From: Synchiropus splendidus
Taxonomy: Eukaryota > Chordata > Actinopteri > Syngnathiformes > Callionymidae
Direction of reading: 5' to 3'
DNA: 64,000 nt
Assembly: GCF_027744825.2 (NCBI RefSeq)
Contig: NC_071336.1
Coordinates: forward strand, 14,163,501 to 14,227,500
The position numbers were made by a program, and so were the translations under genes. Shown one piece after another: positions 9,962-19,099 of this stretch. Within the stretch, counting starts at the first letter, position 1; each line of letters begins with the position of its first letter. The notes under the pieces were generated by a model. The model made no database searches, had not been told where the DNA came from, and saw only the letters and a list, made by a program, of their open reading frames with translations.

Positions 9962-10810
9962 TCAGAAACCCTTCGACCGCCTCTTTGAGGAGGTAAACCA
10001 TGACAGTTGCCCTTTCCTGTGGAGGTACAACAGAGGCAGCAGACAGGTGCAGGGTAACTGAAGCCAGGAAATGCATGTCATCATAACACACCTCTCCACT
10101 TCATCGACACTGTCGAAAGACATGGAAATCAGCATTCCAATGAAGAAGATGACTTGAACGCTTAAGATTTTCATCATCATGGATAAAGCCCTCTTTCGTG
10201 ATTGGTTGACTTTCTTCCTGTGCGTCCCGATGTCGCCAGGTGGCCGACGTATCAGGACATAGAGCACCGAAAAACTGCAGAATAAAACGACTGACAAGCA
10301 CAGAGAAAGATAACAGGCAGATTTCGTCACAGGTACATTTGGATACAAACCTAGATCCCCACACACTGAACAGATGATGGCAAGCCAGACACAGGCCACA
10401 CTGATGTTTCTGATCTTGACCCCTCGAGCGTTTCTCAGTCCTTGGTAGGTGACAGGGTGAACAACGGCTAGGTAGCGCTCCACACAGGTCAGGACGTGAA
10501 AGAATAATTCTCCATAAACAACAGTGGATGCCAAAAACAGTCCAACCATTCGCATCGTTGCATGGTTAATATATTCGCCGCACAGTGCAAATAAATACCC
10601 TGGCATGCTGATGATCTCAATGACAACCATGTGGTAAGAGAACATGTCAGAGTGACTTGCTGATTTAAAGGAAGACTGACGCTGCCATTGTTGAAGGCCA
10701 TGGTGGAGGACAAGAATGGAAAGAGGAAGCAGAATTGAAGTTTTGCATATGACTAAGGCAGTGCTGAGGTAAATAGTGCATCCGTGTGATGCAGACGTGT
10801 TGTTGGCCAT
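9962..10810 (-). CDS. R6: class A orphan receptor, divergent subfamily A member
   Basis: 282-aa CDS from the ATG at 10810 (M-A-N-N-T-S-A-S). The frame is open 29 codons higher but across the 3' splice site ctag. Seven TM segments; ERY at 111-113; loop 3 is RRPPGDIGTHRKKVNQSRKRAL. TM1, TM2, TM5, TM6 and TM7 differ strongly from R1-R5 (TM7 ends T-C-L-L-P-L-L-Y). In contrast, about 150 bp covering the end of TM3, loop 2 and TM4 (about 10,371-10,516) are almost identical in DNA to R2-R5, which suggests gene conversion. The tail is rich in Ser, Lys and Arg. Intact and probably functional. Confidence 0.92.
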   Translation of the reverse strand: MANNTSASHGCTIYLSTALVICKTSILLPLSILVLHHGLQQWQRQSSFKSASHSDMFSYHMVVIEIISMPGYLFALCGEYINHATMRMVGLFLASTVVYGELFFHVLTCVERYLAVVHPVTYQGLRNARGVKIRNISVACVWLAIICSVCGDLGLYPNVPVTKSACYLSLCLSVVLFCSFSVLYVLIRRPPGDIGTHRKKVNQSRKRALSMMMKILSVQVIFFIGMLISMSFDSVDEVERCVMMTCISWLQLPCTCLLPLLYLHRKGQLSWFTSSKRRSKGF

Positions 10811-11110
10811 CACTGGAGATCTAGAAGAGAACACAGTCTTGAGGATTTGGATTTTCTTCGCCTCAACTTTGAGAATTCTTTTAACATTTATGCCCAATAT
10901 ACAAACCAGAAAAAACTCAATTTCATATGCATCAGGATTTAATTGGAATTATGAGGAAATCACAACGTAATTTGGTGAGTTTAAACAGCGCACATTGTCA
11001 TAAAAACCGTATTTGTCATGAACCGTGAGTAATTGCGACATTTTAAACCATTTCATTCTTCAGTCTTATAGAATACTACTACTACTAACAATAATAATAA
11101 TAACACCCAC

Positions 11111-11251
11111 CTCTATCTCTGTACTTGTTCACCAGAATCTCCAAACCTGCTAAGTCCCTGTGGACAGTGACATCTGAGTGGTGTTGAAGTACCAGAATAA
11201 AGACGAATGATTTATTTTATGGTTTGTTTTTTTGTCTCTATTTATTTGCAT
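11111..11251 (-). promoter_or_regulatory. R6 non-coding exon 1 donor and upstream octamer/TATA-like box
   Basis: Minus-strand CTGCAGTATGCAAATAAATA: octamer at 11,244-11,251 with an overlapping A/T box. Donor GAG|GTGGGTG, exon edge 11,111. The block from here to about 11,650 is duplicated at 13,790-14,300. Confidence 0.6.
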
Positions 11252-11689
11252 ACTGCAGCAGTATGATCAAACATGAACTCAATCAAAGCAGGGAATGTTT
11301 AGCTCACACCAGTAGGCAAAACATGACATAAACAAATGTATTTCCGCTTCATCAATCAAGAAATAAGCAAACAAAAAAAGCTCTTGAAAAATGTTTGCAT
11401 TTCTTCTCCAAGGATATTTACGTACAATATTTGTGGAACTTGTACCGCTGAGTCTGAGTTGGATGAAGCAGCTCTGTCATTCTATGCATATTTCAGTAAG
11501 TAGAGACCTGTCTGTTGAGAATCAGTCTTGGAGAACAAGGCCTATTATTCATTCATTCAAGACTTTGTTTGACATTTTATGGCTTCAACTCCTTCATGAT
11601 TGGTCTGTGAAAGACATCGAAGTTAACCTGAGCTCACCGTCTGCATTAGTGTAATGCACACAACATGAGTCCAATTGCTGCTGGTGAGT

Positions 11690-11910
11690 TTTTTTTAGAC
11701 TTAGACTTGGACTTCCTTTATTGTCATTGCACAAGAAAACAGCAGTGACACCTTGAATGAAATGCTATTGCTTGGCTTCCGGTTATATTATAATAATATT
11801 CATACAATAAATACTAATGAGTGTAAAGTAAGGGCAAGTAAGCAAAGTAAAGTGGGAAACAGAAGACAGAATAACAGAATGACGTGTATGTAAACATAAA
11901 CATAAACATT
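11690..11910. repeat. Dispersed fish repeat fragment (family unknown)
   Basis: The stretch beginning TTTTTAGACTTAGACTTGG and continuing CTTTATTGTCATTGCACAAG resembles a dispersed sequence common in fish genomes. It interrupts the otherwise duplicated flank shared with 13.8-14.35 kb, as a later insertion would. Assignment is from memory only. Confidence 0.3.
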
Positions 11911-12252
11911 GTAGGAGCTGGTTATTTTCTTGCTCCCTCGCCTGTTTTACTTTATGCGATCTTCGTCAGGGAGAAGTAATCCATACAGTTGGTGATGATG
12001 ATAATAATAAAGTTAACTGATGAAAGATGTCACGTCGACCTACATCCTCTGTGATATTTCAAACTCAACTTCCTGAGTCTTGTAACTGTACCAACCGTGA
12101 CTCAGTCTGACTGACTGGAGCGCGCTATATAAGCAGCACATACATGTCAAGGATCATTTCAGTACAACTCGATTCCTCAGTTATGTCGTAGCATCACAGA
12201 GTATAATAGAGTCAATGCTTTGCCTTTGCTCTGGCGCAATATCAGAGGGTGC

Positions 12253-13086
12253 TCAGCGCCTGTGCCTGAGAAGATAGAGCAGCGGTAGCACCATCGAGCA
12301 GGGCAGGTTTAACCAGGCGATAGAGGCAATCAACACACAAATGTCCACCAGATTAACTGATTCAAAAGGAATGGCAATGAGGTATGCGCTCAGCCATAAT
12401 CCCTCAGCTCCAGAGATGGTTCCTATCATGATCAGAGCCCTCTGCGTTGATTGGGCCATCTTCTCTTTACTCTTGCCATCATTTCCAGGTCGGGGACGTT
12501 TGAGAGCATGTAGCACAGACAGACTGCAGAAGGTAATAACAACCATGGAGAACACAACTAGACCCAACATAACTTCAAATGGCAAACCTGGAAAATAACA
12601 GGCTGCAACACTATTTGAACAGAAGCAGAGGAGCCAAACACAACCAACAGTGATGTTCCGGATCTTTATCCCTTGAGCATTTCGTAGTCCATGGTAGGTG
12701 ACAGGGTGAACAACGGCTACATAGCGCTCCACGCAGGTCAGGATGTGGAAATACATTTCTCCGAAAAAACATGTGAAAGAAAAAAAACTTCCAAAAACAG
12801 ACATTGCCGTGAGGTTGCAGTAACCACCCCAGAGAAGGAACAAATGGCCCACAATGGAGATGAGCTCCATGACAACCATGTGGTACGTGAAGATGTCAGA
12901 GTGACTTGCCGACGCCAGCGACTGCTGCTGTTGCCGTTGCTGGTGACCAGAATGGAGGATGAAAACAGAAAGTGGGAGGAGAAATATTGTTCTGCAAAGG
13001 AAGTAGGCAGAGAGGATGAAAAGATCAGGGCCCCAGTCGAAGCACTTCACCGTGTCTGATGAGGACATGTTGAGTGACAGGCCCAT
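12253..13086 (-). CDS. R7: class A orphan receptor, subfamily B
   Basis: 277-aa CDS, ATG at 13,086; a second in-frame Met is residue 7 (M-S-S-S-D). The 3' splice site tttccag is 7 bp upstream. Seven TM segments; ERY at 120-122; the TM2 signature is M-V-V-M-E-L, with Glu at the usual Asp2.50. Loop 3 is KRPRPGNDGKSKEKMAQSTQRAL. It ends L-L-R-H-R-R with almost no cytoplasmic tail, unlike subfamily A. N6 (N-M-S) is a sequon. It shares TM2-TM3 with R9 and the 3' third with R8. One of three tandem B genes; ligand unknown. Confidence 0.92.
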   Translation of the reverse strand: MGLSLNMSSSDTVKCFDWGPDLFILSAYFLCRTIFLLPLSVFILHSGHQQRQQQQSLASASHSDIFTYHMVVMELISIVGHLFLLWGGYCNLTAMSVFGSFFSFTCFFGEMYFHILTCVERYVAVVHPVTYHGLRNAQGIKIRNITVGCVWLLCFCSNSVAACYFPGLPFEVMLGLVVFSMVVITFCSLSVLHALKRPRPGNDGKSKEKMAQSTQRALIMIGTISGAEGLWLSAYLIAIPFESVNLVDICVLIASIAWLNLPCSMVLPLLYLLRHRR

Positions 13087-13236
13087 GGTTAATCTGGAAA
13101 GGACAATTCACCATCATAAAATGTGTATATATAAGCAACATTGTCTGTTGGCAGTTTAAATTTGATGAAATATTATTGAACACATGAGGGTTAGGATAGT
13201 GTCCCTTCAAAATAGCGAGTATTAATGAATGCCTAC

Positions 13237-13356
13237 CTTAAAATTGGCTCAAAATCATCTCAACCGAATTCTGAGTCTCACGATGAAATACACTGCAACT
13301 CTTTTGAGTTGGCCGCCAGTGTATGAAACCACGGCAGGTTTCTTGTCAATTTGCAT
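13237..13356 (-). promoter_or_regulatory. R7 non-coding exon 1 donor and upstream octamer
   Basis: Octamer ATGCAAAT (minus) at 13,349-13,356, then CTGGCGGCCAACTC, conserved in R7-R9, then donor AAG|GTAGGC with exon edge at 13,237. There is no A/T box after the octamer, unlike subfamily A. Confidence 0.55.
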
Positions 13357-13789
13357 AATGGAGCAAGAGTAGAAAAATGCATCTGTCAAAGCAGGCAAAT
13401 TCCATCTGTGCTCGGGTGCAAGAAAGTCACTTTCAAAACAACTTGTGCAATCTTCTAGTGAACAGTCTGTGTGTACTCATATCATAGTTTAAAATGTGTT
13501 TCAAGAATGGTGTAGTACAGCGGCATGACCAACCCAAAGATGATGAAACACTTTAACCTTGAACAACACATTTTATCTTTACAGAGATACCCAAAAAATA
13601 CTGGGTTTATCCAAACATTTTAAAATAGCTGAAACACATAAACATCTCAAATCTCCAGAATCGGCTTATCAGCATTCAAACACAAGTGTTTCCTTTATGA
13701 TGCTGATGACGATCATTACACTGGACTACTCCAGTTGAAAACCCATTTACTGCTTGGTATTTTGTTATTTAATTTGGAGAGTACTACAG

Positions 13790-14300
13790 TTTTTAATATT
13801 AATAATAATAATAGCCACCTCTATATTTGTCCTTGTTCACCAGAATCTCTAAGTCCCTGTGGACAGTGACATCTGAGTGGTAAATTGGTGTTGAATTACC
13901 AGAATAAAGACAAATTATTATTTTTTTTTTTTGTATTTTTCTCTATTTATTTGCGTACTGCAGCAGTATGATCAAACATGAAGTAGTCAATCAAAGCCAG
14001 GAATGTTTAGCTTACACCAGTAGGCAAAACATGACATACATGACATAACCAAATGTATTTCCACTCATCAATCAAGAAAAAAGCAAACAGAAAAAAAAAT
14101 AAATCTACATTCTTTTTTCCACCAAGGATATTAGCAAAACATTTTTCTGGAACTGGCACTGTTGAATCGAAGTTGGATGAAGCAGCACCGTCAGGCATTC
14201 ATTCATGACTCCGTGTGACATATGGTGTCTTCAACATCTTAGGGATTGCTCTGAGAGACACATCAAATATAACCTAGGCCATCAGGGCGTGCGCTCGCTC
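13790..14300 (-). pseudogene. Orphan copy of the R6 promoter and exon 1
   Basis: This block repeats 11,095-11,650: the donor context AGCCACCTCTATAT, the exon text GTCCCTGTGGACAGTGACAT, the octamer region (here ATTTGCGT at 13,949-13,956, one change) and several hundred bp beyond. No receptor coding exon follows below 13,790; the next thing is the R7 upstream region. It is therefore a duplicated regulatory and 5' exon piece without its gene, or an alternative distant first exon for R7. Confidence 0.6.
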
Positions 14301-14396
14301 ACTGAAAAATCTAGCAAAACATACCTGTCAATCTGGCTCACTGATTCTGCAACACAGTATGTGTCCAATTTCTGCAGTTTTCTTTGATCTTGTGCC

Positions 14397-14710
14397 TGTC
14401 ATGTTTGCTGTAGGAGCCTGACCCAAGTGCAAGATAGCTGTCAATGAACAGGAGACTCGGACAACGAGGTTAGCAGTCAGCAAATAGTTTAATACAAATA
14501 ACACGAAATGAAACACGAACAATACAGGTAACTCAAAGCGTCGACACCAGACGCGGAGCGAGGAAGACGAACATGAAAGGAGGGGATAAACCATTCGAAC
14601 ACCAAATGATCATCTGGCAGCACATGCTGGATCTCCAGGGTAGGAGGAGGGAGTGAGGAAACAAACAGGAAACAAGGAACTGGGAACACAGGAAGTAACA
14701 AAATCTAAGC
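14397..14710. mobile_element. Probable inserted non-autonomous element
   Basis: A/C-rich sequence with phrases such as GACCCAAGTGCAAGATAG and GGAAACAAGGAACTGGGAAC breaks the similarity with 11.1-11.7 kb. It resembles in composition the block at 54.34-54.94 kb. Neither terminal repeats nor target duplications could be fixed by eye. Confidence 0.3.
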
Positions 14711-14983
14711 ACACAAACTCAAACAGCGCCCTCCCCTCTTTTACTTAACACTTTCTTGCTCCACATTCTTATTTATACAGTCCATTCATGGTTGCCCCAT
14801 CAAAGAAGAAGTAGCCCATAGTTGGTGATGACATGATTGACGGGACACTTGATACCCAGAATGCACCTGGGAATATGTCAGCGATTCACTTCATAAATTA
14901 TGAGGTTAACTTCAGTCTTGTTACTGTACCAACCGTGACTCCCTCTGACTGACTGTATGGAATGTACGGAATCACCTGTGGAA

Positions 14984-15817
14984 TCAGCGCCTGTGCCTGA
15001 GAAGATAGAGCAGCGGTAGCACCATCGAGCAGGGCAGGTTTAACCAGGCGATAGAGGCAATCAACACACAAATGTCCACCAGATTAACTGATTCAAAAGG
15101 AATGGCAATGAGGTATGCGCTCAGCCATAATCCCTCAGCTCCAGAGATGGTTCCTATCATCATCAGAGCCCTCTGCGTGGATTGGGTCATCTTCTCTTTA
15201 CTCTTGCCATCATTTCCAGGTCGGGGACGTTTGAGAGCATGTAGCACAGACAGACTGCAGAAGGTAATAACAACTATGGAGAACACAACTAGACCCAACA
15301 TAACATCAAATGGCAAACCTGGAAAATAACAGACTGTAGCACTAACTGAACAGAAGCAGAGGAGCCAAACACAACCAACAGTGATGTTCCGGATCTTTAT
15401 CCCTCGAGCATTTCGTAGTCCCTGGTAGGTGACAGGGTGAACAACGGCTACATAGCGCTCCACGCAGGTCAGGATGTGGAAATACATTTCTCCGAAGAAA
15501 CATGCGGAAGAAAATGAAGACCCCAATAAATACATTACAGTGATGCCGTAGTAACGCCCCGAGAGAAAGAACAAATGGCCCACAATGGAGATGAGCTCTA
15601 TGACAACCATGTGGTACGTGAAGATGTCAGAGTGACTTGCCGACGCCAGCGACTGCTGCTGTTGCCATTGCTGGTGACCAGAATGGAGGATGAAAACAGA
15701 AAGAGGGAGGAGAAATATTGTTCTGCAAAGGAAGTAGGCAGAGAGGATGAAAAGATCAGGGCCCCAGTCGAAGCACCTCACTGTGTCTGATGAGGACATG
15801 TTGAGTGACAGGACCAT
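14984..15817 (-). CDS. R8: class A orphan receptor, subfamily B
   Basis: 277-aa CDS with ATG at 15,817 and a 3' splice site (tttccag) 7 bp upstream. Seven TM segments, ERY at 120-122, tail-less end L-L-R-H-R-R as in R7. The segment from late TM2 to early TM3 differs from R7 and R9 (SGRYYGITVMYLLGSSFSS), whereas TM4-TM7 is nearly identical to R7. Frame intact. The same N6 sequon is present. Plasma-membrane receptor, ligand unknown. Confidence 0.92.
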   Translation of the reverse strand: MVLSLNMSSSDTVRCFDWGPDLFILSAYFLCRTIFLLPLSVFILHSGHQQWQQQQSLASASHSDIFTYHMVVIELISIVGHLFFLSGRYYGITVMYLLGSSFSSACFFGEMYFHILTCVERYVAVVHPVTYQGLRNARGIKIRNITVGCVWLLCFCSVSATVCYFPGLPFDVMLGLVVFSIVVITFCSLSVLHALKRPRPGNDGKSKEKMTQSTQRALMMIGTISGAEGLWLSAYLIAIPFESVNLVDICVLIASIAWLNLPCSMVLPLLYLLRHRR

Positions 15818-15975
15818 GGTTAATCTGGAAAGGACAATTCACCATCAAAAACCTGTCTATATATAAGCAACATTGTCTGTTGGCAGCTTAAATTTGATGA
15901 AATATTATTGAACGCAATTTACATGAGGGTTAGGATAGTGTCCTTTTAAAATAGTGAAAATGAAAGAATGCCTAC

Positions 15976-16101
15976 CTTGATAGTGGTCCAAAATAATCTC
16001 AACCCGAATACTTTGTCTCACAATGAAATACGCTGCAACTCTCCTGAGCTGGCCGCCAGAGTTCCGAAAAAAGCAGCGGCAGGTTTCTTGTCGATTTGCA
16101 T
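15976..16101 (-). promoter_or_regulatory. R8 non-coding exon 1 donor and upstream octamer
   Basis: Octamer ATGCAAAT (minus) at 16,094-16,101; donor CAAG|GTAGGC, exon edge 15,976. The CTGGCGGCC box lies between, as in R7. Confidence 0.55.
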
Positions 16102-16407
16102 CAGTCAAAGCAGGCAAATTGCATCTGTGCTCGACTGTGTGTACTCGTATCATAGTTTAAAATGTGGTTCAAGAATACTCTAATCCAGGGGCATGACCAA
16201 CCCAACTCAGGTCAGCAATAAAAACGGTAAAGTTTTTTCATTTTTCCAGCTGTACTTAGTCACAGATTATGAAACACCTTAATCCTGAACAACATATTTT
16301 ATCTCAACAGACAAATTTTATTTTATTGCACACTGCAGCATGGTTGCACAAACATAAACATGATAGTTAATCAAAGAAAAGGGAAGTTTGGCTCAGTATC
16401 ATTCAAT

Positions 16408-16668
16408 TCACTGAAACTGTAGCCCATGTTTCCCTTTGCAACTACAAGAGTCCACAGGTGTCAATTTATAGTGGCCATCACGCAAAACGATAACGTTTTC
16501 CCACCAAGTTTGCTCCTTTCCGGCAAAGGATGGTAACTTGAGATCAGCAAACGTGTTCCTGTCATTTAGTTGTGATGCTTCTTTAAGGTTTCTTTCTTCC
16601 ATTGAAATAAAACAGCATAAAAGCGCCATCATCAGATACACCGCCATGATGGATGTTGTGTTTTCCAC
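16408..16668 (-). CDS. Possible small secreted protein or exon, unrecognised
   Basis: 86-codon minus-strand ORF. A second Met (residue 8, at 16,647) has a good start context (CATCATGG) and begins a signal-peptide-like stretch A-V-Y-L-M-M-A-L-L-C-C-F-I-S, followed by a hydrophilic part with W-W and C-S-C-K-G-K near the end. It resembles no family I can name. It sits between R8 and R9, next to a fragment (16,320-16,390) similar to the R6 upstream region. It could be a chance ORF, a first exon or a young gene. Confidence 0.25.
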   Translation of the reverse strand: MENTTSIMAVYLMMALLCCFISMEERNLKEASQLNDRNTFADLKLPSFAGKEQTWWENVIVLRDGHYKLTPVDSCSCKGKHGLQFQ

Positions 16669-16669
16669 C

Positions 16670-17921
16670 TTTATGTAACATTCTAAGTGTGATCACGTGA
16701 GATTTCTGGCTCAGAGGACGAGCTTCTCGCTCGGTGCTGGAACAGAATCATTATGTTTATTTAATTTCAATATATTGATTTTGTTACGCCATACTTTTAT
16801 TCAACTCATGTCCAGTTTTTGGCATTGTTTTTTTTCCAAAAGTGGTTATTTAATACCGCAATATCAAGGGTGACATTTCCTACCCAGGTCTGATATTTGA
16901 ATGGGCTTCTGTTCCGGAAAGGGTGGGTCAGAGATCAAAAAGGTAAAGAACCCCTGTCCTAGGATATTGTCACTGAGCAAAAAAACATTTTTCTGGTGCG
17001 AACACGTATAAATGCAGTGTTTCTCTGCCGTGAGAGAATGTCAGGCTACCAGAGTGAGGAGATATTTCATGGATTCAGTCACATTCTTTCTGTACACACT
17101 ATGCTGACGCGAATGGTCCATCACTCGCAGCGCTCAGTGTTGTAAGCAATGCCTGTCTCTTTGCTTCGTGTTTTCAAAGTTGGCTAAAAGCTAAATGCAG
17201 AAGCAAATAATTGTGCTCCATAATGTGAAAAGAGAAAGAATCATTGTTGCTAAGAAGCAAGCTGGAGCAGAGAATGTTAAAGATACTGTATGTCTGGAAA
17301 TTCCCCAATCTAGAATAAAAGATTGATAAAATCCAAACAGTAATTTAGAATAAATAAATAAATCAAGATGTATTTTTGTCATATAACCCACCCCTCTCTG
17401 CAAACAACCTGCCAAAATCACAGAATGTCAGTAGGTAAAATTTTTCACAAATTAAAAGGGATTTTCTACAGGACTTTCGACTAAGCACAATTTGGTCTCG
17501 GGTTCCTTTGACACTGTGTCTCGGCATTTTTTCAATGAACAAAGTGTGGCATGGCTTTAAAACGGTTGAAAAACACTGCATTAATGTACACACTGAACAC
17601 CAAAACAAAGTTTTAAGTAAACCACACACACACAGTATTTTATAGAATCCTTTTTATGTATCGTGAAATCAAAGCAGGTGTTTCCGAAATATCAGACCTG
17701 GTCATTTTTAAGAAGTATCATGATGCAACTTCATATCAACAAGTTTGATTTAGGACGAAACACGTGGAGAAGTAACTTTCATATGTTGGTTGCAATTGGA
17801 CACCGCTGAGCTGCATGAAGCACTTTTGTCAGTTTGTCTGTTTTAAATATAGGCCAACTGTGGAGGATGCGTCTGGTTCCTCCCTGTGACATCCATACAT
17901 GACTTTGTGTGGCCCATTGTT
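16670..17921. other. Intergenic between the small ORF and R9
   Basis: AT-rich DNA with no convincing gene. Around 17,760-17,935 there is weak similarity to the R6 upstream flank and its orphan copy (for example CATGACTTTGTGTGGCCCAT), suggesting another old duplicate of that flank below R9. Confidence 0.35.
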
Positions 17922-18776
17922 TCACCTTACAAACAAACTCAAAAGTTTACCTCTCCTGCGAAGATAGACCAAAGGTAGGGTCAAAGAGCACGGCAGGTTT
18001 ATCCAGGTTATGGAGGCGAGCAACACACAAATGTCCCCCTGACTGAGGGATTTGAAAGGAATGGCAATGAGGTATGCGCTCAGCCATAATCCCTCAGCTC
18101 CAGAGATGGTTCCTATCATGGTCAGAGCCCTCTGCGTGGATTGGGCCATCTTCTCTTTACTCTTGCCATCATTTCCAGGTCGGGGACGTTTGAGAGCATG
18201 TAGCACAGACAGACTGCAGAAGGTAATAACAACCATGGAGAACACAACTAGACTCAAAATAACGTCAAATGGCAAACCTGGAAAATAACAGACTGCAACA
18301 CTATTTGAACAGAAGCAGAGGAGCCAAACACAACCAACAGTGATGTTCCGGATCTTTATCCCTCGAGCATTTCGTAGTCCCTGGTAGGTGACAGGGTGAA
18401 CAACGGCTACATAGCGCTCCACGCAGGTCAAGATGTGGAAGAACATTTCTCCGAAAAAACATATGAAAGAGAAAAAACTTCCAAAAACAGACATTGCCGT
18501 GAGGTTGCAGTAACCACCCCAGAGAAAGAACAAATGGCCCACAATGGAGATGAGCTCCATGACAACCATATGGTACGTGAAGATGTCAGAGTGACTTGCC
18601 GACGCCAGCGACTGCTGCTGTTGCCATTGCTGGTGACCAGAATGGAGGATGAAAACAGAAAGAGGGAGGAGAAATATTGTTCTGCAAAGGAAGTAGGCAG
18701 AGAGGATGAAAAGACCAGGGCCCCAGTCGAAGCACCTCACCGTGTCTGATGAGGACATGTTGAGTGACAGGACCAT
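17922..18776 (-). CDS. R9: class A orphan receptor, subfamily B
   Basis: 284-aa CDS with ATG at 18,776 and a 3' splice site (tttccag) 7 bp upstream. Seven TM segments and ERY at 120-122. From the start to TM6 it tracks R7 closely, including the TM2-TM3 block GGYCNLTAMSVFGSFFSF. After TM6 it departs: TM7 reads W-I-N-L-P-C-S-L-T-L-P-L-V-Y and a tail R-R-R-G-K-L-L-S-L-F-V-R is present, unlike R7 and R8. The 3' end therefore has another origin. Frame intact. Confidence 0.92.
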   Translation of the reverse strand: MVLSLNMSSSDTVRCFDWGPGLFILSAYFLCRTIFLLPLSVFILHSGHQQWQQQQSLASASHSDIFTYHMVVMELISIVGHLFFLWGGYCNLTAMSVFGSFFSFICFFGEMFFHILTCVERYVAVVHPVTYQGLRNARGIKIRNITVGCVWLLCFCSNSVAVCYFPGLPFDVILSLVVFSMVVITFCSLSVLHALKRPRPGNDGKSKEKMAQSTQRALTMIGTISGAEGLWLSAYLIAIPFKSLSQGDICVLLASITWINLPCSLTLPLVYLRRRGKLLSLFVR

Positions 18777-18934
18777 GGTTAATCTGGAAAGGACAATTCA
18801 CCATCAAAAACCTGTCTATATATAAGCAACATTGTCTGTTGGCAGTTTAAATTTGATGAAATATTATTGCACGCAATTTACATGAGGGTTAGGATAGTGT
18901 CCTTTTAAAATAGCGAAAATGAAAGAATGCCTAC

Positions 18935-19087
18935 CTTGATAGTGGTCCAAAATAAACTCAACCCGAATACCTTGATAGTGGCTCAAAATCGTCTCATCTG
19001 ACTCCTGCACCTCATCACAGTTGGCCGCCAAAGATCGGTGAGAAGCAACGGCAAGTTCATAGTCATATTGGTCGACATGATTTGCAT
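18935..19087 (-). promoter_or_regulatory. R9 non-coding exon 1 with duplicated donor, and octamer
   Basis: Octamer ATGCAAAT (minus) at 19,080-19,087. Exon 1 carries a 36-bp tandem duplication (TACCTTGATAGTGG at 18,932 and again at 18,968), so two GT donors, GTAGGC and GTATTC, lie 36 bp apart. R8 has the single version. Confidence 0.55.
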
Positions 19088-19099
19088 GATTGACACGAA

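Noticed and set aside
12120..12150. TATATAAGCAGC on the plus strand beside R7, like a promoter
   Set aside because: No plus-strand gene follows, and the flank is duplicated near 14.9 kb without the TATA part.
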